NCBI RefSeq assembly: GCF_003259615.1
Contig: NZ_QLLR01000013.1
Coordinates: 62,001-126,000, forward strand
Direction: 5' to 3'
Source of the DNA: Pedobacter cryoconitis
Lineage (GTDB): Bacteria; Bacteroidota; Bacteroidia; Sphingobacteriales; Sphingobacteriaceae
Length of the DNA stretch: 64,000 nt
The position numbers and the translations under genes are program-made. Each line of letters starts with the position of its first letter. The first letter of the stretch is position 1. This document shows positions 1-6,717 of the stretch, one piece after another. The notes under the pieces are model-generated. The model was not told where the DNA came from. It saw only the letters and a program-made list of their open reading frames with translations, and searched no databases.

Positions 1-897
1 ATTGCCAATATCTTTCTTTCTTACCTGATCAGCACAGCAGTATTATGGAAAATAATAACGGAACCTGTTTCGCTGCATATCTCCGGATTTATTGCAATCT
101 GTGTATTTACAATGGCATTTTACCTCGTGTTTTCAAGAATGAGGGAATTGGTTTGTACGGTAGCTTGTCCATATGGACGCTTGCAAGGGGTATTGTTAGA
201 CAATCAAAGTATCATTGTGGCTTATGACTATCAACGTGGTGAGCCTCGTGGAAAAAGGGTTAAAGAGGTAGAGCAGCCAGAGGGAGACTGCATCGATTGT
301 AAGTTATGTGTACAGGTTTGTCCTACGGGAATAGATATAAGAAATGGTACCCAAATGGAATGTGTGAACTGTACCGCTTGTATTGATGCTTGTGATATGG
401 TGATGGAGAAAATTGACCGTCCGCTGCGGTTAATCGGGTTTAAGTCTGAAGATGAGATTGCAACAAAAAAACCTTTTCACCTGAATAAACGGATTTATGG
501 TTATGCCGGGGTGTTGTTTATGCTAATGGCCGTACTGGCTTATTTGCTGATCAGCCGCAGTGATGTGGAAACGACGATCCTTCGGGCAAGCGGAACTCTA
601 TACCAACTTCGGGACAAAGATAAAACCGTCAGCAATCTGTACAATTCAGAGCTGATGAATAAAACGACCCGTCCAATAAAATTTGAGATTGTTCCCGATA
701 ACAAGGAAGCTAAATTACAGTATATCCAGAAGGAGAACATGGTGAAACCCGGGGAAACAATCAAGCTTACTTTTTTTGTAATCCTTCCGCAAAAGTCTAT
801 TCAGAAATATAAAACAGCTATAGGTTTTAAACTCATGTCTGAACATAAAGTTGCCGGACAGTTTAAGACCACATTTATTGCACCTGCAAACGAATAA
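1..897 (+). CDS. ccoG: Cytochrome c oxidase accessory protein CcoG (FixG/RdxA), 5' end outside window
   Basis: The frame is open from base 1, so the first in-window ATG (112) is not the start and the N-terminal membrane helices and polyferredoxin loop begin upstream. Visible parts are a CTVACPYG segment, then two [4Fe-4S] ferredoxin motifs (CIDCKLCVQVCP and CVNCTACIDACD), a transmembrane helix after residue about 160 of the visible part, and a C-terminal periplasmic Ig-like domain. CcoG is known to reduce copper for assembly of the cbb3-type high-affinity oxidase. The next gene, ccoH, follows after 3 bp, so this is the end of a cco operon whose ccoNOP genes should lie upstream. The family call is firm. 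Confidence 0.95.
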   Translation: MANIFLSYLISTAVLWKIITEPVSLHISGFIAICVFTMAFYLVFSRMRELVCTVACPYGRLQGVLLDNQSIIVAYDYQRGEPRGKRVKEVEQPEGDCIDCKLCVQVCPTGIDIRNGTQMECVNCTACIDACDMVMEKIDRPLRLIGFKSEDEIATKKPFHLNKRIYGYAGVLFMLMAVLAYLLISRSDVETTILRASGTLYQLRDKDKTVSNLYNSELMNKTTRPIKFEIVPDNKEAKLQYIQKENMVKPGETIKLTFFVILPQKSIQKYKTAIGFKLMSEHKVAGQFKTTFIAPANE

Positions 898-900
898 ATT

Positions 901-1326
901 ATGAATTGGGGAATAAAAGTACTGCTCGGCATGGGCACTTTCATGAGTTTCATTATCGTACTGGTTGTCATTATGTTTAACAGTAAAACTGATGCACTGG
1001 TAGACAATGATTATTATGAAAAAGGGATCAATTACGACAAAGTCTATAACCTGAAAGAACAGGTAAATATTGATCATGCAAAGCCAGAAATAGTGGTAAG
1101 CAAAGAAACAATCAGCCTTGTTTTTAAGGAACAGGCTAAAGGGAATTTACGCCTGATGCGTACCTCAGATAAAAGATTGGACAGGGCAATGAATTTTGAA
1201 ACAGATCAAAACAGACAGGTATTGATTCCTGCGCAACATTTACCGAAAGGATCGTGGCGGTTGATTGTGGAATGGGAAAGCCAGTCTAAAAAATATCTCG
1301 CCGAACAGGAAATTAATATCAAATGA
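901..1326 (+). CDS. ccoH: FixH/CcoH family cbb3 oxidase assembly protein
   Basis: A 141-aa protein with one N-terminal transmembrane helix (residues about 7-27, ending in VVIMFNSKTDALV), followed by the NDYYEKGINYD segment typical of FixH and a periplasmic beta-rich domain. FixH/CcoH assists assembly and stability of the cbb3 oxidase in the cytoplasmic membrane. It begins 3 bp after ccoG, and its TGA stop overlaps the ATG of the next gene (ATGA), so the three genes are translationally linked. Length is ordinary for the Bacteroidota members. Confidence 0.9.
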   Translation: MNWGIKVLLGMGTFMSFIIVLVVIMFNSKTDALVDNDYYEKGINYDKVYNLKEQVNIDHAKPEIVVSKETISLVFKEQAKGNLRLMRTSDKRLDRAMNFETDQNRQVLIPAQHLPKGSWRLIVEWESQSKKYLAEQEINIK

Positions 1327-2000
1327 GTGATCAGTATTTAGCATTTCTGATAGGTTTGATGGGCAGTGTGCATTGTTTAGGGATGTGCGGCCCACTGGCT
1401 TTTGCAGTCCCCACCTTGAAAAAAGGCTGGGGGTTCCTGGTGCTGGATAAATTAAGTTATCAGGGTGGCAGAATAATCTCCTATTGTATTTTAGGCGCTA
1501 TAACCGGCCTCATTGGCCGGCAAATCTGGCTGGCAGGTGCGCAGCAATATATCAGTATTTTGAGTGGTATATTGATTTTGATTGCCGCAGCTTCAAGGCT
1601 GTTTAATTTCTCTGCCGGAAGGATGAACGGGAAGTTATTGCAACCCTTTAACCAGTTATTTGGCTACGCGTTAAAGCATAAAGCGAATCACCTGATTATT
1701 GGGATTGTGAACGGTTTTCTGCCTTGTGGTTTAGTTTACCTGGCTTTGACCGGAGCCTTGAATACAGGAGGTGTGAATACAGCTGTTGAATATATGTTCT
1801 GGTATGGAATGGGAACAGTCCCGCTGATGTTTATCGCCGGGATAAGTGCTGGTTTTACTTCTGCGATTTTCAGAAGAAAGCTGAATCAAATGATTCCCTA
1901 TTTAATGGTTATGCTGGGCATCTGGTTTATCCTTCGGGGAATGGAATTGAATATTCCATATTTGAGCCCGGCCGGAGCCGGAACTGCTATATGTAACTGA
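1323..2000 (+). CDS. TauE/SafE-family (COG2836-type) membrane protein of the cco operon
   Basis: A 225-aa integral membrane protein with about six helices. It starts with a hydrophobic GLMGSVHCLGMCGP segment (C-x3-C in the first helix), and a second GFLPCGLVYLAL motif begins the second half, the duplicated pattern of the DsbD_2/SafE-like fold. Although named after sulfite exporters, members placed right after ccoGH in Bacteroidota are thought to act in oxidase maturation, possibly through metal or thiol handling at the paired Cys; that role is inference. The start is fixed by the ATGA overlap with ccoH. It ends 16 bp from the convergent hemN stop. Confidence 0.8.
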   Translation: MSDQYLAFLIGLMGSVHCLGMCGPLAFAVPTLKKGWGFLVLDKLSYQGGRIISYCILGAITGLIGRQIWLAGAQQYISILSGILILIAAASRLFNFSAGRMNGKLLQPFNQLFGYALKHKANHLIIGIVNGFLPCGLVYLALTGALNTGGVNTAVEYMFWYGMGTVPLMFIAGISAGFTSAIFRRKLNQMIPYLMVMLGIWFILRGMELNIPYLSPAGAGTAICN

Positions 2001-2016
2001 TCCGGATTTGATCGTC

Positions 2017-3381
2017 TTATCCGGCCATACTGAATAATTGGGTCTGTGGCTGATTGGCGTAAAGTCTTGAATCCAGTGCCATACAGATATTTCTTAAGAA
2101 TCTTTTACCTAATACGGTTACTTTTAACCCGTTACCTCTGATCATCACCAGACCATCATCAGCAATTAAAGCCATTCTTTCCAGACCTTCACTGAAGCCT
2201 GCACTTTGCTCCTCTGGTTTAGCCCATGAGGTCTCTCCTTTACACATCAGGTTTAAGATATGTCTTCGGATCACCAGGTCTTCCTGATCCAGGATATGCC
2301 CTTTAAAAACAGGTATTTTACCTTCATTGACCAAACTGATATAATCTTCTACTTTTTTCACATTCTGAGCAAAGCCAGTCCAGCTATCACTGATAGAAGA
2401 CACGCCCAGTCCGATCATCAGTTTACTATACTGATGGGTATAACCCATAAAATTACGGTGTAATTTACCTTCTTGTTCAGCTTTAAACAGACTGTCAGTG
2501 GTCGTTGTAAAATGATCCATACCAATCTCCACATAACCTCCTGCTTTCAGCATTTCACGCCCCAGTTCATATAATTCCTGTTTTAATTCAGCCGAAGGAA
2601 GATCCAGTTCTGTATACCTGCGCTGTCCGGGCCTTACCCATGGCACATGGGCATAACTGTAAAAGGCTATTCTGTCCGGACGCAAGGTTAATACGGAAGA
2701 GATCGTATCAGATAGTCCTTCAATATTTTGCAAAGGGAGGCCATAAATCAAATCATAATTGATGGAATGATAGCCTGCTTCTCTAGCCTGCTGCGTCACT
2801 AAGGCGACCTCTTCAACGCTTTGTATCCTGTTAATCGCGAGCTGTACCTTAGGGTCAAAATCCTGAATACCCAAGCTTAAGCGCCCAAATCCTAATTGAT
2901 ATAAGGTAGTTAAATGTGCCTGGGTGGTATTGGACGGATGCGCTTCAAAGCTGAATTCCGCATCCTCATGGATAATCGCCTGATTAAGGATTCCGTCAAT
3001 CAGTAGTTTCAGGTTTTCAGGACTAAAAAATGTAGGTGTCCCTCCTCCTAAATGCAACTCGCGGATTACAGGTTTACTATCAAATAATTTCTGGTATAAT
3101 TTCCATTCCTTCAGGACGGTTTCAAGGTAAGGGTGTTCTACTTTGTGATTCCGTGTAATCCGGGTATTACATCCGCAATAGGTACACAGGCTTTCACAAA
3201 AAGGCAGATGGATATATATACTGATGCCATCCTGTTGATTACTATGGGTAAATGATTTTCGAACTGCATAAGCCCATTTTTCCTGATCAAATCCTTCGGT
3301 ATCCCAATAAGGAACTGTAGGGTAACTGGTATAACGGGGCGCGGCAACATGGTATTTCGCAATCAGTGTTTTAATGCTCAT
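2017..3381 (-). CDS. hemN: Oxygen-independent coproporphyrinogen III oxidase (dehydrogenase)
   Basis: A radical-SAM enzyme that converts coproporphyrinogen III to protoporphyrinogen IX without O2 in haem synthesis. The start at 3381 (MSIKTLIAKYHV) gives 454 aa, the usual HemN length; a longer reading from 3429 adds an unlikely 16-residue extension. Motifs seen: RYTSYPTVPYW near the N-terminus, YIHLPFCESLCTYCGCN with the C-x3-C-x2-C cluster plus the extra HemN Cys, and the LHLGGGTPTFF glycine motif for SAM. The start overlaps the preceding gene by 11 bp, so it is co-transcribed with it. Placement beside cbb3 maturation genes and a candidate O2 sensor fits low-oxygen expression. Confidence 0.97.
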   Translation of the reverse strand: MSIKTLIAKYHVAAPRYTSYPTVPYWDTEGFDQEKWAYAVRKSFTHSNQQDGISIYIHLPFCESLCTYCGCNTRITRNHKVEHPYLETVLKEWKLYQKLFDSKPVIRELHLGGGTPTFFSPENLKLLIDGILNQAIIHEDAEFSFEAHPSNTTQAHLTTLYQLGFGRLSLGIQDFDPKVQLAINRIQSVEEVALVTQQAREAGYHSINYDLIYGLPLQNIEGLSDTISSVLTLRPDRIAFYSYAHVPWVRPGQRRYTELDLPSAELKQELYELGREMLKAGGYVEIGMDHFTTTTDSLFKAEQEGKLHRNFMGYTHQYSKLMIGLGVSSISDSWTGFAQNVKKVEDYISLVNEGKIPVFKGHILDQEDLVIRRHILNLMCKGETSWAKPEEQSAGFSEGLERMALIADDGLVMIRGNGLKVTVLGKRFLRNICMALDSRLYANQPQTQLFSMAG

Positions 3382-3829
3382 GATCAGGTGTTTTAGGGTG
3401 AACCTGATCGCAGGCTTTGGAACAAACACAAGCTGAGCCTAAACAACGGTTCTGCTGCCATTTATCAAGGTTTAAGATGGTTTCTCTGGCTAAAGCAAGC
3501 GATAGTTCATCTGTGGTATCTCCCATTAAAGAAACTGCCGGAACATTCGCGATTTTAATATTACGCAGGGCTGCGGTTTCCTGGTTGATATGCTGGGTGG
3601 AAGTAGACCGGGTTGCGATATACTTCACGCCCAGATCAGCCAGGCTATTGATCACGGCTTCAGAGACTACATCATCTGTAAAGACAATAACAGCTTCTTT
3701 TCCTGCCGCATAGCTCACTGTATCCGGACTTAATGAATTGGATATTAACGTAATATCGTGTTTTTTATGGTTGGCTATTGCCAGTGGCTCTTTTTCAAAA
3801 GATTTTATACTATAGGCTACTACTCTCAT
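3371..3829 (-). CDS. Orphan N-terminal half of a D-2-hydroxyacid dehydrogenase with tetra-Cys tail
   Basis: A 152-aa protein (start MRVVAYSIKSF at 3829). Residues 1-100 resemble the N-terminal catalytic half of LdhA-type D-lactate dehydrogenases: MRVVAYSIKSF, a VIVFTDD segment, LADLGVKYIATRSTSTQHIN, then IKIANVPA. The whole NAD-binding Rossmann domain is missing. Instead the chain ends about 50 residues later in a tail with C129, C134, C136 and C140 (C-x4-C-x-C-x3-C) and a His-rich end. An enzyme of this type without the NAD domain should not be a dehydrogenase. It might be a sensor or binding protein, with the Cys tail holding a metal or cluster; this is inference. A TAATTTTG -7 box lies just upstream, and hemN overlaps its 3' end. 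Confidence 0.75.
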   Translation of the reverse strand: MRVVAYSIKSFEKEPLAIANHKKHDITLISNSLSPDTVSYAAGKEAVIVFTDDVVSEAVINSLADLGVKYIATRSTSTQHINQETAALRNIKIANVPAVSLMGDTTDELSLALARETILNLDKWQQNRCLGSACVCSKACDQVHPKTPDHEH

Positions 3830-3850
3830 TCGGATCGATTTGTTAATGAG

Positions 3851-3916
3851 CAAAATTAACCCGAAAACACGCCGGAGAGAATGAGGCTGGTCAGCCATAA
3901 ATATGATCTGGATCAG
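3851..3916 (-). promoter_or_regulatory. Promoter of the orphan-2HADH/hemN pair with an FNR-like dyad
   Basis: On the minus strand TAATTTTG (3858-3851) matches the Bacteroidota -7 consensus TAnnTTTG, about 20 bases before the ATG at 3829. Further up, 3903-3916 reads ATGAT-CTGG-ATCAG, which contains the FNR core TGAT-N4-ATCA. Its centre is about 65 bp from the expected start site, a class I activator position. It overlaps the 3' end of the regulator gene. It has not been tested, and one 14-bp match could be chance, but it agrees with the two dyads near 6604 and 6648. Confidence 0.5.
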
Positions 3917-4977
3917 TTTTTCATTTGTTGAAGTTTCTGCTGATCAAGGATTCCGATCTGGCTTCCTTTTCTTTCGATAATACCTTCGTCTTTGAAGTCA
4001 CTTAAAATACGGCTGACGGTTTCGGTAGCCATTCCTGCCATTGCTGCGAGGTTATCTCTGGAGATCTTAAGGTTAATCTGCCCTTCTTGTTTTTCAAGTT
4101 TACACAGGCGTAATAATACCTCTGCCATCCTTTTACGGACGGAGTGATAAGCTAATTGCAGCAACTGTTCTTCTTTATCCAACAGGTTATTCGAAAGAAT
4201 GTGGATAAATTGTCTGCCCACATCGGGGTAACGGTTCAGTAATTCTTCGAGCATTTCTTTTGGAAGCTGGCATACTGTTGTATCTTCTAAAGCCTCTGCA
4301 GTTTCAGCATAGGGTTCGTTCAAGAGCAAAGCCGGGATACCGAAATATTCATCAGCACCATACATTCCTGTTAAAAGTTCTCTGCCATCTTCGGTAAGTT
4401 TAATGGTTTTCACCTTTCCGCTTAAGACCAGGTAAATTCCAGAAACGGTATCTCCTTCGTAATAAATGATCTGCTTCTTTTTAATGGTACGGACTTTACG
4501 GTCCTGCATGAGTTTATCAAGCTCTTTCACGCCCTGACTATAGGAAACAAGGGTATTTAATTTATCAATTGACTTGCTGTAGAAAAGTTCTTGTTTTTCT
4601 CTTTTGCTAAACCGGCTTTCTATGGCATTGAGCAGTTCAACATCGTCGAAGGGTTTCACCAGGTAATCATCTGCGCCCATTTCCATCCCTTTACGCATAT
4701 CCATTCTTTCGGCTTTTGCGGTTAAAAAAATAAAAGGGGTAGCAGCTGTTTCAGGACTTTTATTCAAAAGATAAAGTACGCCATAACCATCCAGTTCAGG
4801 CATCATAATATCGCAAAGGATCAAGTCTGGTAAATGACTATGCGCCATTTCTACTCCTGTTTTGCCATTATCTGCCTGGAAAACCTCGTAATCGGCCAGT
4901 TCTAGTATTTCCGCTGTGCTTTCTCTGATATCATCATTGTCTTCAATAATTAATATCCTTTGTTTCTTATTTTCCAT
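3913..4977 (-). CDS. Response regulator fused to a CRP/FNR-type DNA-binding module
   Basis: 354 aa. Residues 1-125 form a CheY-like receiver: acidic pair in IEDND, phospho-acceptor D56 in LILCDIMMP, Lys in [10 protein letters not shown]. Residues about 150-260 form a cyclic-nucleotide-binding-like beta barrel (IIYYEGDTVSGIYLVLSGKVK, EYFGIPALL). Residues about 280-345 form a CRP-type winged helix with recognition motif MAGMATETVSRILSDF. No N-terminal Fe-S cysteines of classical FNR are present, so the O2 signal must come from phosphorylation. The partner kinase ends 18 bp upstream. In rhizobia the same jobs are split among FixL, FixJ and FixK; here the FixJ receiver and FixK-like DNA binder are one chain (inference from domain order). 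Confidence 0.93.
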   Translation of the reverse strand: MENKKQRILIIEDNDDIRESTAEILELADYEVFQADNGKTGVEMAHSHLPDLILCDIMMPELDGYGVLYLLNKSPETAATPFIFLTAKAERMDMRKGMEMGADDYLVKPFDDVELLNAIESRFSKREKQELFYSKSIDKLNTLVSYSQGVKELDKLMQDRKVRTIKKKQIIYYEGDTVSGIYLVLSGKVKTIKLTEDGRELLTGMYGADEYFGIPALLLNEPYAETAEALEDTTVCQLPKEMLEELLNRYPDVGRQFIHILSNNLLDKEEQLLQLAYHSVRKRMAEVLLRLCKLEKQEGQINLKISRDNLAAMAGMATETVSRILSDFKDEGIIERKGSQIGILDQQKLQQMKN

Positions 4978-4995
4978 TTATGCTTGAAATTCTCC

Positions 4996-6180
4996 CTATT
5001 TGTTGAAAGATAGGGTGAATTTAGTTCCTTCGTTAATTTTACTTTCAAATTGTACCTCACCATTCATCAGACCTACATACCGGAGCACAATATTAAGGCC
5101 CAAACCTGTACCTGGAATATTTCCTGTATTATGTGCCCTGAAAAATGGCTGGAATAAGTGTCTTTGGTCGGTGTCGGGAATACCAATACCGTTATCTTTC
5201 AGGGTAACCAGGCACTGATGTTCTGTGATCTCAGTGTTAAACTCAATAAAAGTGTTTTCCCCTGAATATTTGATAGCATTGTTGATCAGGTTGATCATAC
5301 AGTTTTTCAGCAGGTTCTGGTCGAGTAAGACCATGCTTTCCAACCCTGTATGCTGATAAATAATGTTCTGGTCCTGCTTGGCGATCATCTGCATTTCTTC
5401 GGTAATTTCTTCTGATAATTTAACCAGATCAAAGGGCTGAAATGCAGGTTCTACCCTTCCTGCTTCCAGTCTTTCTAAAGACAGGAAATCGTTAAGTATA
5501 GTGGTCAGGTTACCGACCGCATTCTTTATCTTATGTACGTGTTTCTCAATATTTGCATTCTGAAAGGGCTGTGCGTATTTTTCAATGAGTGAAGCAGAAA
5601 GTTGTACTGAACTCAAGGGGGTACGGAATTCGTGTGATGCCATAGAAACAAACCTGCTTTTCATCTGGTTCAGTTCTTTCTCTTTTTCAAGTGACAAACT
5701 TACTTCCTCTTTGGCTTCTCTTAAAGCAGTCACCGTTTTTTTCAATGATTTAGTCCGCTCTTCAACCAGATTTTCAAGTTCGGCAGCATAGTCCTGTAAC
5801 CGTTCTTCCGCTTCTTTTTCTTTAGACAGGTCATGAATGAATCCGGTATATATTTTACGGCTTTCATACTGTACTTCGCTAACGGCAAGCCTGAAAGGAA
5901 ATGTCGAGCCATCTTTCCGGAGCCCTTTAACTTCTCTGCCTTTACCGATGATATGTTTTTCACCAGTATCATGATAATTGGCAAGATAACCATCATGCCT
6001 GCCTTTGTCTGGTTCAGGCATGAGTTTAGAGATATTCTGTCCGATTACTTCTTCAATGGTATACCCAAAAAGTTTAAGTGCTGCAGGGTTAAGGCTTTCT
6101 ATTTTCCCTCTATCATCAATGGTAATAATTCCATCGATGGCTGTCTCAATAATTGCCTCTAATAACCTTGCTTTTTCCAT
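4996..6180 (-). CDS. FixL-like haem-PAS sensor histidine kinase
   Basis: 394 aa, soluble, with no transmembrane helix. Residues 1-120 are a PAS domain whose sequence follows rhizobial FixL closely: LMPEPDKGRHDGYLANY and KHIIGKGREVKG. H62 aligns with the haem-ligating His200 of Bradyrhizobium FixL, H76 with His214 and R82 with the O2-gating Arg220; the residue aligned with Arg206 is Asn. A coiled coil (about 120-170) leads to HisKA with H183 in SMASHEFRTPL and an HATPase domain (NLINNAIKYS, DNGIGIPD, GTGLGLNI). The expected role is cytoplasmic O2 sensing through haem and phosphorylation of the adjacent receiver-CRP protein. Haem binding is inferred from residues only. Confidence 0.9.
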   Translation of the reverse strand: MEKARLLEAIIETAIDGIITIDDRGKIESLNPAALKLFGYTIEEVIGQNISKLMPEPDKGRHDGYLANYHDTGEKHIIGKGREVKGLRKDGSTFPFRLAVSEVQYESRKIYTGFIHDLSKEKEAEERLQDYAAELENLVEERTKSLKKTVTALREAKEEVSLSLEKEKELNQMKSRFVSMASHEFRTPLSSVQLSASLIEKYAQPFQNANIEKHVHKIKNAVGNLTTILNDFLSLERLEAGRVEPAFQPFDLVKLSEEITEEMQMIAKQDQNIIYQHTGLESMVLLDQNLLKNCMINLINNAIKYSGENTFIEFNTEITEHQCLVTLKDNGIGIPDTDQRHLFQPFFRAHNTGNIPGTGLGLNIVLRYVGLMNGEVQFESKINEGTKFTLSFNK

Positions 6181-6225
6181 AATCGATTTTTACAAATATA
6201 GAAAATCTATGAAGAGACTGTTTGT

Positions 6226-6552
6226 TTATATACCTGCGACAGTAATTAAAAGGATCGCTGCATGGATCAACAGGCTCAGGTAAAATACACCTATGGTTAC
6301 CCTGGTGCTTGCACTGCTCATATTTGCCACGATGTTCGCAAAGAAAATCAGCATACTCACTGCCAAACATGGGATCACATAGCCACCTAAAGAGTAAACG
6401 AGTACAAAAGTCAGCGGAACAAGGATGGTCGCGTGTAAAACGATAGAGACTAAAAACCAGCCTAAGTGATTAGGTTTCTGACTATCAGCAAAGTTTAAGT
6501 ATTTAGACCATAGACTGATTGATGGGGCTGTATTTAAGGTTAAAGTTGCCAT
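6226..6552 (-). CDS. Small three-helix membrane protein, function unknown
   Basis: 108 aa with a hydrophilic N-terminus (to about residue 30) and three predicted helices ([56 protein letters not shown]). Not recognised as a named family. It is the first gene of the minus-strand group and lies 45 bp before the FixL-like kinase, directly behind the FNR-type dyad at 6604-6617. It is therefore probably expressed with the oxygen-response genes. It contains His residues inside helices, but no clear haem or metal signature can be claimed. Confidence 0.65.
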
Positions 6553-6573
6553 AATATGTTGTTTTTCTTACCA

Positions 6574-6661
6574 CAAATATCTATACCCCGGCCGGCCTTA
6601 TCTATGACTTTTGTCATGCAGGGCGCAAGCATAAATCATAAAAAATAATGATCCATGTCAT
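6574..6661. promoter_or_regulatory. Divergent control region with two FNR-type dyads
   Basis: Two 5-4-5 dyads lie between the divergent genes: ATGAC-TTTT-GTCAT at 6604-6617 (perfect) and ATGAT-CCAT-GTCAT at 6648-6661 (one imperfect pair). On the minus strand GATATTTG (near -7 consensus) ends at 6574; a start site about 7 bases on puts the first dyad near -43. On the plus strand TATTTTG (6685-6691) puts the second dyad also near -43. That is the class II position used by FNR/CRP activators, and both -7 boxes are imperfect, as expected of activator-dependent promoters. Confidence 0.6.
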
Positions 6662-6717
6662 ATTTTATCCCCGGATTTCTCCGCTATTTTGCCGTCCTAC
6701 AGATAAAATAGAATTGC

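Noticed and set aside
715..1077. Minus-strand open frame of 120 codons over ccoG/ccoH
   Set aside because: Lies opposite two well-supported genes and has no recognisable sequence.
3382..3429. Longer hemN start at 3429
   Set aside because: Adds 16 residues not found in HemN; the ATG at 3381 gives the standard N-terminus and length.
5833..6283. Plus-strand open frames opposite the FixL-like kinase
   Set aside because: They are antisense shadows of a secure gene, with no promoter or family support.
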